A stretch of 64,000 nucleotides of DNA, from positions 744,001 to 808,000 of the forward strand of contig JAOWBW010000387.1 in NCBI GenBank assembly GCA_026119855.1, written 5' to 3'. Origin of the DNA: Campanula takesimana. Its lineage: Eukaryota > Streptophyta > Magnoliopsida > Asterales > Campanulaceae. The position numbers and the translations under genes are program-made. How positions within the stretch are numbered: the first letter of the stretch is position 1; every line of letters begins with the position of its first letter. The notes under the pieces were generated by a model that was not told the origin of the DNA, made no database searches, and saw only the letters and a list, made by a program, of their open reading frames with translations. Positions 35,641 to 47,241 of the stretch are shown here, one piece after another.

Positions 35641-37439
35641 TTTAGTGTGACGTAAGTGATATCGTAGCCGGCGAGCATGAAGTACCATTTGGCTATTCTT
35701 GTTGACATGAAAGGCTTCTCGAAGATGTAGCGGAGTGGGTCCACCTTTGCTACTAGCTTGATCGGAAAAGCTTCCATATAGTGTTTGAGCTTTTGAGTGA
35801 CCCAAACCAATGCTGCACATGACTTCTCTAAGACAGAGTAGTTCTTTTCGCCTCCTTGGAATCGGCGACTGACAAAATAAATGGCGTTCTCCTTTGTGGA
35901 CTCTCGTTGCTCTTGTGCTAACATAGCCCCTAGGGCTTCATCATTGACAGTGAGATAGAGCAACAGAGGTTTCTCCTTGTGCGGCGGAACTAGAATAGGA
36001 GGGCACGTCAAGTAATGCTTCACTTGGTCGAAGGCTTCTTGGCACGCGTCGGTCCATTCTAGAGCCACATTCTTCTTGAGTAGCTTGAAGATTGGCTCGT
36101 ACATGGAAGTGAGTTGGTGCACAAACCGACTGATGTATTGTATTCTGCCCATGAAACCTTTAATCTCTTTCTGCGTCTTTGGAGGAGGCATGTCAATGAT
36201 TGCCTTGATTTTGGAGGGGTCTACTTCAATTCCCCTTTCAGTGACCATATAACCAAGAACTTTGCCTCGGATAACCCCGAACTTGAACTTTGCAGGGTTG
36301 AGCCTCATCTTGTGTTAACGAAGCCTATCGAAGAACTTGCGGAGATCGATTAAATGTTGACCATCGGTCCCTTTGGAGTGAATGATCATGTCGTCCACAT
36401 AGACCTCGATTTCTTTGTGAATCATATCGTGGAACAAGTCTGTCACGGCTCTTTGGTAGGAAGCCCCAGCATTTCTTAACCCAAATGGCATGACTATGTA
36501 GCAAAAGGTACCCCACGGTGTTGTGAAGGCTGTCTTATGTTGATCTACCTCGGCCATGAGAATCTGATTGTACCCAGCGAACCCATCCACGAATGAGCGA
36601 ACCTCGTAGGCAGCAGTTGAGTCGACTAGCATGTCGATATTAGGGAGTGGAAAATCATCCTTTGGGGAAGCTTTGTTTAAATCCCGGAAGTCTACACAAA
36701 CTCGAACCTTGTTGTTTGCCTTCCTGACTGTCACAATGTTGGCTAACCATGTCGGATACTCGATAACCTTGATGAAACCCACACTGAGGAGCTTCTCACT
36801 CTCTTCTTTGACCTGCAGAGACCATTCTGGCTTGATCTTTCTGAGCTTCTGCTTTACTGGCCTGGCATCTTTTCTGATCGGAATCCTGTGCTCCGCTACC
36901 TTTCTGTCCAAACCCGGCATGTCTTTGTATGACCATGCGAACACATCCACGAACTCCCGTAGTAGTGCAGTCAGTCTGTCTCTGTCGTCCCCCTTGAAGA
37001 AGCTTCCAATCTTAGTTTCTTTTGGCTCTTCTTCGGTACCCAGATTAACAACATGCAATTCTTCGTCAGCCTTTGGACCATTCTCACCACGACTACGGAC
37101 TTGTTGAGCAAGTTCATTTAAGTATGTTGTGTTTTCGTGGTCTATTTCATCATAATTTGAATCGTTATTAACTTGTTCGTTAAGTTCATTATTAGTTAAT
37201 TCATCATTTATGATGTTTGCAATCTCAGGGTACTCAGAAATATCAAATTTTTCATTAGAAAAGAAAGGAAACGCACGCTCGGCTATGGCCTCCAAATCCT
37301 CTTGGGTGAGGGTATTAGAGACACTCTCGGACTTGAAAGTAAGTGTGAGTCGCTCTTCCTTTGTTGCTGTGCGGGGTATGCAACCCATTTCTTGGACTAA
37401 GAATTCCTCGGATACTACGGGCCTTTTGTTGAATACCAA
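35583..37439 (-). pseudogene. pol: pol of gypsy C: reverse transcriptase and first RNase H
   Basis: RT motifs present are SYKDMPGLD, VRVCVDFRDLNKA, LPNIDMLVD, FTTPWGTFCY, MPFGLRNAGASYQR and EVYVDDMIIHS (catalytic YVDD). The connection and RNase H follow (GYMVTERGIEVDPSK, FMGRIQYISRF, PLLLYLTVNDEALGAML, YSVLEKSC). An in-frame TAA at 36315-36317 interrupts after FFDRLR. A one-base loss in an A run near 35635 ends the frame before the second RNase H. The frame starts at 37439 and overlaps the end of gag-protease by 25 nt in a different frame, so expression needs frameshifting or splicing. Confidence 0.88.
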
Positions 37440-40400
37440 TTGTTGATCGGCTCGGAGCTTGGCGGGATCTCACTGAGAGTCTCGTTTATGATGACGGTGT
37501 CATGGATGGCGTTAACTTGGCATTCATTCATCATGGCAAGCTCTTCGAACATGGAGGCTAAATCTGTCAGTTCTTCCCCCACGGTGATTTCTGTCTCGGA
37601 TTCTATTGTCATCTTCCTTCCCCACCATTCACGGGGCGACATGGGAGTTGATTCCCTTTCGGATTTCTGGATCTCACAATCGAAGAAGATTTCAAGACCG
37701 GGCTTTTTGACACCCTTATTGTTAACCCACGGCTCGGGAAAGATCATGTATGGAACGTCTTCCCCTTGGCGGACAAAATAACCATTCAACGTCTTGCGGT
37801 AAGGCCTTAGATTAGGAACCTCATAACGATGGCCTTCTTTACGAGCTCGGGCCTTTTCGTTCTTGATCGCTTGCTCTTGTTTCAAGTCTTCTTTGGAAGG
37901 CTCGTACCCCAAACCGAATGTGTTCTTGACAAATGGGACTTGCACGGGATGTAGGATTCCTTGTTGATATCTCCTTAAGCCTAAACCATGGAAGTAGTCC
38001 ATATTCCTCATCATGCGGAGGACTTTGTGATTGCTGGGGGTCCATGATCCGTTTCCCCCTTCTTTGTCAATGGCGTTGATTGAGACGCCGGAGAGAGTGG
38101 AGTCTGGTAGACCATGCTGAACTTGGTGGACGGGCTCACCTTTTCTGTGGATAGTGACGTTTTCAGCCATTACGGTCACTATTTCATCACCATTTCGGAT
38201 CTTGACACATTGGTGGAGAGTTGACGGTACGGCATTAGCACTGTGAATCCATGGTCGACCCAAAAGTAAGTTGAACGAGGCCGGGATATCAAGCACTTGG
38301 AATGGAACGGACATGACCATGCTCCCAAACTCAATGTCTATTTCGATCATACCCATGATTGTACGGGCGGTGCTGTCATAATCTCGGATTACTTGAGTAG
38401 AAGGCTTCAAATCGGAATCCTTAAGCCCCAGTATGCCCATGATTCTGCCAGGCATGAGATTGAGTGCGGAACCACCGTCCACTAAGACTCTTGAGACGGG
38501 CCTCCCCCTTGCTCGTACCTTGAGGTAAATAGCTTCGTTGTGGTCGGAACCAAATGGTGGAAGGTCCATATCGGCAAAGGTGATGACGTTGCCAAAATGA
38601 ATGTGACCGATCATTGCCGTGAGGTCCTCAGGAGTAGTATCGGGAGAAACTGATGTATCATCGAGATTGCGGATGACAATATCTCGGTGTTTCTTTGAGG
38701 ATGCAATGAGGTCCCAAATAGAGATGTTGGCTTGAGTTTTCTTGAGTTGGACAAGTAGAGGATCTTCGGGAGTGTTGCGAGCTTGCGGCCTTTGAGAAGA
38801 GGAGCTTGGTGCGGAAGTGGAGGGGTTGCTTGCTATGACTCGACCGGATCGAGTTAGCATGTTGACGTTCCCATCTTGCTTCTTTTTCCTATTCTCTAGT
38901 ACTTCCCTCATTACCTCATCGTAAGTCATTACATAACAAGAATTATCAAGTTTATTCATAACATTGGGGCCCCCATTCACAATTGGGATTGAATGGGTGG
39001 TCCCCTCGAGTTCTCCTATCTCTATTACATTGACATGTTCGTCATTAGTCACTACAAATTCTTTCTTATCTATGAGATCTTGAATGACATTGCGGAGAAC
39101 GAAGCAATCCTCGGTGGTGTGGCCACTATATTGGTGGTAGCCACAATATTTGTGGTGAGCATGATTGGGGTGGAACGTCTTGGGTTGGTACCCTTGCACG
39201 GGTGTGACTTGACCCTTTGCTTTGAGGACCTCGAACACTTCGGTTTGAGTCATGCCTTGGAGAGGCATGTAGACACGATCACTTCGGGACTTCTTCCCTT
39301 GAGGTGGAGGAACCTTTTTGTAATTCCCCTTGTCAATAGTGACGGCGTTGACCGAGGCCTCTTTTGTGGAGTTGGAAGCGGCCTTGTATCGGTAAGTAGG
39401 AGTGTCCTTCTTGATCTCCTTGAGCAAGTCATCCATGCGTACCCCCGCCTCATACATTTGGGAGAAGTCGGAGTAGCAAGCCCCACTTAGGTGGGTGCGT
39501 AGATCAATCTTGAGACACTTGAGAAAGATGTCCATTTGCTCTTTTGTGTTCGGCCTCTCAACAATTTCAGAGAGTTTATCATTCCATCTCCTTGTGAAGT
39601 CGATGAAGGACTCATTGTCTCGTTGAGTAGTGTTCTCTAGTTCTTTCCTTGTGGGCCGGTGAGTGGTGTTGCCTTGGTATTGGTTCTTGAAGGCAAGCGT
39701 GGCGGAGTCCCAATCAAGACGGACAGTGAGCGGGAGAGTAGCATACCAATCTTTTGCCGCCCCCTCGAGAGTGAGAGGAAAGCATTGAGCCATCACCTTG
39801 GGGGAGACCTTCTTCGGAACCATTGCCCAAATATAAGCCTCAATGTGAGCCATAGGACAAGAGTTTCCCTTGAATTTGCTTATGTCGGGCATCTTGAACT
39901 TATCGGGAAGAGCGGCCATAGTACTCATGAGGATGGATGATTGATAAAGGCTTGTGTCGGAGCCTTTCCCCATGTTGAGCCCGTTGAATTTTTGGTCGAT
40001 GTAGGCCATGATAGAATACACCATTTTGGGTTCATTGTTCTCGGAACTTGGCTCCCCCATTTTCTTGGTGCGGGTTTTGACATAAGGACTTTTGAACAAA
40101 CCCTCGGTCCATTCGGATTCATCATCATTGTTCTTGTTCTTTCCCTTGGCAAGGTTAGTGAGCTTTTCTTTCATTAGCTCCATTTCGGCCTCGTGGGCCT
40201 CCCTTTGGCTGTCGAGGTGGGATTGTCAAATGTCGTCTTTGCTTTGTGCCTCCTTGTTAAGGGTGGAGACTTGCTCTTGGAGGAGTTGGACCATGGTTGA
40301 GAGCTGTTCGAGAGACATGGTGTTGCTGCTGCCGGTCATGGTTGATGTTGGAGCTGTTGGAGTGATCTCTTCACGGACTAACCGATTTGCTGAATCCCGG

Positions 40401-40519
40401 TAGACTCTGTAAGTACCAATTGAACCTATATTGCAGAAGAGGCCCTTGTCAGTCTTGAGTAACACTTGCGGTCCATGAAAAGGCTTAGAACACACAGTTG
40501 GGCACACGACTCGAACCAC
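37415..40519 (-). pseudogene. gag: gag and protease of gypsy C (one in-frame stop)
   Basis: The reading frame runs from 40519 to 37415, with one TGA at 40226-40228 (a CGA-to-TGA type change) just before a coiled-coil stretch. The capsid region shows PDISKFKGNSCPMAHIEAY and GAAKDWYATLP, the usual plant gypsy gag core. A Cys-His motif, YCGYHQYSGHTTEDC, follows. Near residue 560 of the main frame is the retropepsin site VLVDGGSALNLMP, with the flap-side sequence FNLLLGRPWIHSANAVPSTLH. The main ORF without the stop is 922 codons. The tail after protease ends in the short overlap with pol. Confidence 0.88.
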
Positions 40520-41669
40520 ATAAGAAAAGACTCTTTTTTTTTTTTTTTTTAAAGTCGGAGGGAATGAGTCCCTTTTGGGGTTTTTAAGAAAATAATGGAA
40601 TCGTCACACTAGTATATAGACCATCTCGCGGTCCCATATACTCATCGGATTCCATCACGTTTGTGAATCCTACATGTATCGGGATTAAACTAAATTAATG
40701 TAGTAAAGCATACATGCGGGGACGGGTTTTTATTTTCGTCCAAAATAACCACTTTTGGGGACGGATTTTTATTGCGTCCATTTCAACAAATTGGCATGTA
40801 TGATTTGAAGACATTAGTTTAGTGAAACCTCGGTACATGGAAACCGACTTGAGTCACGGAGTGTTAGACCCTAGACTAGAATTGTGTGGCTTGTGCTCGG
40901 CTTGAATATGAGGCTCAAAGGTCACCCCCGGCATGTAGTCATGAACTACGCCACGGGCTTAGGTTTACCGCTTCGAAAGAGCCAAGGTCTGGTGGAGCTT
41001 GAAACTTTCTAGGACGGGCCTCAACGGGTTTGGGGTTGGACTTGTGCGACTCGATAGTGAGCAGTTCATAGGAATATGTGCATGTAGTGTGAGGTCTAGC
41101 AAGTGACAAAAAAAAAATTTGTTTTTTTTTTTTTTGAAAAGAAAGAAAAACACACAAAACACATAAGCACATAAATTACAACTCCCGAATCACCCATGTG
41201 ACCGGTAAATAAAACACAAAATTAAAACAGTCCGAGGGTTCAATTCTGTTCTGATGCAGGCAACTGTGCCCACACCCCACTGTTCTGCTCAGTCACTAAA
41301 ACCTGTCTCTGTTCTGGGAATCAACCTAGAAGCGTGCGCCTATGAGTGCTGATGTGGGCCGCGCGCGCATGGCGAAATGCTTATGGGAGGCGCGCGCTTC
41401 TGGGCACACCTGTCAGAATGTCAGACTTTGGACTCAGGGGATTGCCCTGGTCCTATGTTCATATTGTAACCCCTGCAGAAGTGATTAGTGCAGAATAACA
41501 GAAGAAGAAGATGAAGAACATGAAGAAGTGGGCGATTCTGGTTCTTGATGCGGGATACGCGCGCCTTAGGCTTAAGAGGCCAGATGCGCGCGCCTCCCCC
41601 ATCAGGAATCAGAATGCCCAGAAAAGATGTAGATTTCGATCATAATGCAAGTTTAACCCTCAATTAACG
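40520..41669 (-). other. Leader of gypsy C between PBS and gag
   Basis: I see no convincing gene here. It contains T/A runs (40531-40550, 41108-41133) and GC blocks at 41331-41339, 41358-41368 and 41389-41397, with two more at 41558-41565 and 41586-41594. Confidence 0.6.
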
Positions 41670-41687
41670 TCCCCAGCGGAGTCACCA
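41670..41687 (-). other. Primer binding site of gypsy C
   Basis: On the minus strand it reads TGGTGACTCCGCTGGGGA, one nt after the LTR end. The matching tRNA is not assigned here; Tat elements often use tRNA-Arg or similar. Confidence 0.75.
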
Positions 41688-41688
41688 C

Positions 41689-42653
41689 TGTAGATACCCC
41701 GGGGAACCACGGCTTGGCTAGAGCGGTGAATTGTCCTAGGATGTCTAACTTGTTTTAGAGTCACCACCTATGTTTTGAGGAACATAAGAAAAACCTATTG
41801 ATTGTAGCCTAAGTTTGATTACGAAAACAGAGATTCTTTGTTCTGAGGTTCGGAGGTTAGATTACGAGATGGGAAGTACCGAAACACCCATCTCGCCCAA
41901 CTAAAGTTGGTCTTGCTTGATCAAAATCTACATGAATAATAACGTTCTTCTTCTTCTTCTTTAAGTCATAAAAAGGGGGTTTAAAATAGAGTTTGGAATG
42001 TAGGAGATAACTCCTTAACCAACCTCAATGAGATGAGGTGATCATTAGAGTCATGTCCCAAAATGATTTGGGTGATTGCACATTTGATTAGAGTAAAAGA
42101 GAGAGAGGAGATGAAGTAGAAAAGAAAGGAAAAGATGGACTTTTACCTACAATTTGAAGACCTTCAAATATTACTTGATGAAATCCTTGGAGAACCTTTA
42201 GAAAGTGATTTTGGTATAGTTTTTGTAAGTTCAATTTTCGGTCCTTTGAAAATGGAGGTAAAGAGAGGTTTTTATAGGTGAAAGAGGGGTGTTTTTGGTG
42301 CCAAAACTCAGTCACCAAGAAATCCTTCCCGGGCAAAATCCTGTAAATTGAGCAAGGGAGGGAATCCTGGCCAGAAATCTGTAACTGACGCCCAGAGGCG
42401 CGCGCTTCCTGCTTTGGGGGCGGGAGGCGCGCGCGCCTGGCTCCTAGTGTCGGAGGCGCGCGACTCAGAGAAGGCAATTTTGACAGAATGGACTAGAAAG
42501 TCAGCCATGTTATTCAGTTTAGTCCCTGGACTTAACGAAGTCAGTCAGGAACTTAACGGAAGTGACAGAAACTAACGAGAAACACTTAAAATGGGGAGAA
42601 ACACAAAATCAAATGTGCAATCGGGGTGAGCGGTCCAAGGCGGGGTGTCTACA
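41689..42653 (-). repeat. 5' LTR of gypsy C
   Basis: The 965-bp LTR is about 99% identical to 17456-18420, with the triple GC-block module at 42397-42462. The right TSD copy ATACA is at 42654-42658. Confidence 0.93.
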
Positions 42654-43562
42654 ATACACTAACTCAAGATCTATTTCAATGAAAGAACAAATCCTAGACA
42701 ATAACCGGTGTATCTCTAAAAGAAAGATCTAAGTGATAAAACTTAAAGAGGTGCGTGTGTGATTTTAGATTCAAGGCTCTTTAGATCTTTTAGATTGAGA
42801 GCACAAGAAAACTAAAGTGTTATCGCTTGAGGATCTGGGCTAAGGATGAAGTTATGAAGATGTTCTTGAGGATTCTGGAAATAACAAAGGCAATCTCCAA
42901 ATCTTCAACAAATGTTTGAGAGAGAAATTCTTGAAATTCTTAGCAACTTTAAATGGTTGAAGTTGTGGGGTATTTATAGTAGAGCCCCAAAAACTAGCCG
43001 TTGGAAATCCTTGGTGAGTCAGAGAAAAGGACGGATGTGTTGTCGCTCATTGAGTGGAGCACGTGTCCTTTTATAGCCGTTAGACACATAACACAAATAT
43101 GACCGTTATGGACAGGTGTCTTTAGATGCGGGTACATACGTGTTATTTAACCACCGTTGGATCATTGGCGTAGTTTGAATCTTCTTCAAGTCTTCGAGTC
43201 TTCATTAAATCACTGAGTGAATAGATCACTATAAGGCGCGTGAGCTAAGAGAGGCGCGTTACACATTGCAGGCACATAAGAGGCGCAGGCGCACTGTGAG
43301 GCGCGTAGCGCGACGCGGCGCGTGAGTGAGGCGCTTGGACGCATGGCGCATGTCTTGGCTCAAACTCGTGATTTTCTTGAATCTTGATATTCTTTCCCTA
43401 TTCCTAAGCCTATTCTATTACAATGGATAACCTAAAAAATGAAGTATAAATACTTCTTACATGTGGGTCTAAAGTCCATGAAATAAAACTTAGGTGATGG
43501 ATCAATCAAATCTAATCAATCCTATTACATTGAAACTGAGATATAAGTGGGCATACACAACA
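42654..43562 (-). repeat. 5' LTR of copia B, outer part
   Basis: It continues B's LTR from 17455 across the C insertion and ends ...GGGCATACACAACA, the reverse of A's LTR start. A GC-block cluster of GGCGCG(T) type, about ten blocks, lies at 43234-43350. A TATA box (minus strand) is near 43070. Confidence 0.88.
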
Positions 43563-45576
43563 CATATGCGTTCCTCCAAAATGAGAAGACTGAGAATTAC
43601 ACGTGGGCACTCAAGAATTTGCAAAGTCTTTTTCATACTCCCCACATGCCAATAGTTTTCTTAACTGATCGTGACTTGGCTTTCATTAATGCTGTCCAAA
43701 TAGTATTTCCCGAGACCGCACACCATTTGTGTCGAAGGCATATCGAAGTCAATGTTAGAAAGTGAGCGTTGGGTACAACTGGTAGCCCGGAGTTCGCACT
43801 ATCATTCATGAGGAGATTCAATGAAGCAATATCAGCCGCTACTCGCGAAGAGTGGGACACCCGGTGGCAATTGTTTTGCGATCATTACAGATCTTATCCT
43901 GATTTATTGACCTACCTCCATGAGACATGGATTGGTCCATACTCTACGAATATTTTGTCCATGCATACAGATCAGTTACTACACTTCGGAACCCACACCA
44001 CGAACAGGGCTGAGAGTGAGCATAACAGGTTGAAGAAGGCCTTGGGGAGTGCTTCTTCTACTTTTGACACAATGTTCAAAAAGGCTCATGAGATTATGGA
44101 AATCCAAATAACAACAATCAAATCTAGTATGGAGCAATCAAAGAGCAGAATTCCAAATGATATGAAGACATGTGATCTGTATCACGACATATTGGGGCGA
44201 GTGTCAAAGGCAGCCTTGGACATCATCAAAGAAGAGCGGAGTCGTTGTGGGGATAATGTCATGGATCCTTCAGACTGTGGGTGTTACTTGAGGCGAACAC
44301 ATGGACTTCCATGTAGTCACGAGATTGCATGCATACAAAACTCTGGGGGCCGGATAGAGTTGTCCTCGATTCATGCTTTTTGGAAGAAGTTGGACATTGA
44401 ACTAGAATACTGTCCAACTGGGCCTGATTTTGAAGCTGTGTTGAATGAACTACAGAACGCACCTGCACCGGTAAAGAGAAGGCTATTCCAAACGATAAAT
44501 GAAGGGCTACATCCACAAACCGGAGATGCTTCTGAGCCAGATCATATTTCAAAGGAAAATAAACCCCGGACCACCAGTTGTAGATTACTGTCAGATTGGG
44601 AGCATACCGACATATATTTTGGAGTCCCCACTACACCACCCTCCACTAGCAGCAGGTCTAGATCTTCATTCATTGCATCAACCCAATCGGGTTTGATGTC
44701 GCGGGAGTCACCCAATCCGAAATCAGCTTCAAACACTACACCATCTAGCCCTACTACTCCTACATCTCTTCCACCACTAGCTGCTTCAGGTCGTGGGAGA
44801 GGTCGAGGTCGAGGATGGGGATGGAGTCGGGGTCGTGGAAATGGACAAGTCAATGATATACATACTTCTGTGTATAGGATGTTGCTTACCCCTCTCATTG
44901 TCCCATTTATTGATGGCTTCACAGATGTGATGGGTGATGGAAATTATGGATATAGAGCAGTAGCAGCGCAAATATACGGAACTGAGGAGATGTGGCAAAG
45001 AGTGCGCTCAGATTGTGCCAAGGAGCTGCTTCATCGCCGCGAGCTTTATGAGAGAGTTATGTCTTGGAGAGATATGGACGAGCTCTATCGTCGCATTGCT
45101 CACTATGCCTCCCCTTGTTTGGAATATTATTATATGATACTCCCAGAGCTAGGGCACATCATTGCCACGGTGTATAATGTGGTGTTCATCTCGTACTCAC
45201 AAACCGCTGGCTTCACATGCCTACCAGTGACTGTACCACAAGGAAAAGGACCACCCACAGACACACTTGTGTTGGGACATGTGGGAAACCATTTTATATT
45301 GGTATGATACTTTAATTCGTTATATTTAACTATCTTATTTAAATTCGTTATATTTAACTATCTTTTTTAAATTTGTTATATTTGACTATTTTATTAATTT
45401 TGCAGCTGCACATGTCAGATAGTGATTACCCGATACCATCAGTAGCACTATATTGGGAGGATCGACGTGATCCAAGCGCAAGTAACCTGATCATGCCATG
45501 CAGAACTCGTATAGAAACATTCAACCGACTCTCAATTACGGCGAACGAAGCACGAATTGCAGGAAATAGGCCATAG
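43563..45576 (+). pseudogene. Mutator-like transposase with C-terminal OTU-type domain, 5' part cut off by B
   Basis: Exons are 43563-45301 and 45406-45576, joined in phase 0 (GTATGA donor, TTTTGCAG acceptor). The first part shows the MULE transposase second aspartate (FLTDRDLAFINAV), the CRRH site and the catalytic glutamate in TTNRAESEHNRLK. A SWIM zinc finger follows (CGCYLRRTHGLPCSHE). After a Ser/Pro- and Gly/Arg-rich linker comes an OTU-like cysteine protease domain with GDGNYGYRAVA and GNHFILV. The usual catalytic Cys of DGNC is Tyr here. An in-frame TGA at 43763-43765 lies in the transposase. B inserted upstream, so the N-terminus and first catalytic Asp are outside the window. MULEs with ULP1 proteases are known analogues. 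As it stands it is not functional. Confidence 0.85.
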
Positions 45577-46010
45577 TTTATGTGTATAGTGTATTGATTT
45601 TTGAATCATCCAGTTTGTATGAAGTTTTGTTTTGTTTGGATGTTAGGGTGTATGAATTATGCATAATTGGTTTTGTTTTGTTTGGATGTTAGGGTGTATG
45701 AATTATGCATAATTGGTTTTGTTTTGTTTGGATGTTAGGGTGTATGAATTATGCATCACTTAATGTAGTATTGAAATTTCCACTTTTGGGACGGAGATAG
45801 TATATTAAAGTTAGTACTATTATTTTTGGATCACTTGATGTAGTATTGAAATTCTTGTTTTGATGTTGGTTGTTGTGATGTATGGATACATTAGTTGACT
45901 TTAGTATGATTGTGTTATTGGTTTTTGGGTTTTGAATTTTTGGTATTAAATGATGTATGAAATTGTGGGTTTTAGGTTATGTAATTCTGTTTTTTTTTTC
46001 TAGGTTCTTT
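45577..46010. repeat. Intergenic stretch with a 46-bp tandem repeat
   Basis: Three units of 46 bp start at 45625, 45671 and 45717 (TTTTGTTTTGTTTGGATG...GAATTATGCATAATTGG). No gene is visible. It lies just after the OTU gene's stop. Confidence 0.85.
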
Positions 46011-46270
46011 GTATCTCGTGTGGAAATACATGAGATGTAGTTGTTCAGGTCGTATGAACTTTACACGAGTTAAAGCTCAACAATTCGTGTATATTCACAT
46101 GAAATGCTTTGTTTTCTGGGTAAAAATGCATTTCGTATGAACGTAACACGAGCTGAAGGACTGCATCTCGTGTATTTTCACACGAAATATATTAATTACC
46201 CAGAAACAATGCATCTCGTGTGTGTTCATATGACATGAATGAAGACATGTCTTGTGTGTTCATACGAGCT
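46011..46270. repeat. Array of seven short palindromes, left array
   Basis: The units are about 25 bp, of the form (A/C)T(T/C)TCGTGT-N5-7-ACACGA(A/G)AT. They lie near 46011, 46048, 46082, 46129, 46163, 46211 and 46247. Each could fold into a hairpin of about nine pairs. The last overlaps the 3' end of the MAIN-like gene remnant. Confidence 0.88.
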
Positions 46271-47146
46271 CTCGGCTGGCCCTCCGTCCATGACGGGTCA
46301 ATATCTCTCCGAAAAACCGGAAAGTACTCGTATATCCACGCCTGAAAATGTATGAAATAAATAAGTAAACAATGTTATAACAATAAATACATGTTGTAAT
46401 TATTAAAGGAATGTTAAATATTACCTCTAGAAGACTCAAACAACCACCAATCTGCTTGCATCCATATCTAGACGCCTTCCCCAACTCCCGGTATAGGTAT
46501 GCCAACACAGCTATCCCCTAGGAGAGACCCCCCACTCTATCAATATCCACGCACAATGAAAGGTAGGCTGAGGGCATCTTATCCTGAGTCTTGTCCACGA
46601 ACAGCGTGGAGCCCAAGAGGAACATGATGTACGTGGAAGCACGCTCGTCATCGGTCATGTCGGAAGGGGTCTCAAAGCAACGGCGGAGGCCATCTAAAGA
46701 GTAGGTCGTGCCCTTCTCACAGCCTTTAAGGCGTGTCCTGATACCGGCTAGGTTAGGCTCTGGAACCGCCTTCTTAACAGGGGCACCTAAACAGCTGATA
46801 CCTATAAATTGAAAATGAAATAATTAATAAAATTGATAAAATTTATGAAATTGATAAAATTTATGAAATTGATAAAAAAAAATATACAACAAACAAGAAT
46901 ATACCTAGGATACGAGTGACGTCATGCATAGTGATCGTCATCTCCCCCCACGGCATGTGGAAGTGTTACTCTCGGGAGACCACCGTTCCACAAACGCCGT
47001 TAGGAGCGCCATGCTAGGCCGGCGAATGGTAGCATCATGTAGACAATGGAGGCCCGTACCCTCAACACGAGCCCACCAAGCTCTATCAACCTCCGGTACA
47101 GCAGCAGGCGAGAACCTGTTGTTTCCAAACAAAACATTATAATTAA

Positions 47147-47241
47147 TACTCCCTTTGTTCCAGAAAAACAGTCTCATTTTGATTATTTTTTTTGTGAACA
47201 AAAAGTCAAAATGGGACTGTTTTTCTAGAACAGAGGAGGTT
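47147..47241. mobile_element. Short Stowaway-like MITE in an intron of the MAIN-like gene
   Basis: The ends TACTCCCTTTGTTCCAGAAA and, reversed, the right end TTTCTAGAACAGAGGAGG form inverted repeats of about 35 bp around a short loop. Confidence 0.75.

Larger units (their letters stand above)
17456..42653 (-). mobile_element. Gypsy element C: Tat-lineage Ty3/gypsy retrotransposon with antisense genes
   Basis: C has LTRs of 965 bp each (17456-18420 and 41689-42653) ending TGTAGATACC and GGTGTCTACA. Its TSD is ATACA on the right and ATGCA on the left. Without the nested D it is about 15.1 kb. In element order (minus strand) it has a PBS, leader, gag-protease, RT, RNase H, a second RNase H, integrase, a long 3' region with two antisense ORFs and a tandem array, and the 3' LTR. 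The second RNase H before integrase, the antisense genes and the 3' tandem repeat point to the Tat group (Ogre/Retand/Grande relatives). By eye the LTRs differ at about 11 positions (about 1%). pol is not intact. Confidence 0.92.
13393..43562 (-). mobile_element. Copia element B (partial), hosting A and C
   Basis: B is a minus-strand member of A's family. Its pieces are 43562-42654 and 17455-16972 (5' LTR, split by C), gag 16898-14483, pol from 14445 to 13393, and then 375-1 beyond the A insertion. Removing A and C restores continuity with one TSD copy at each site. The left part and 3' LTR are outside the window. The right end ...ACAACA at 43562 abuts a Mutator-like transposase gene. Confidence 0.88.
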
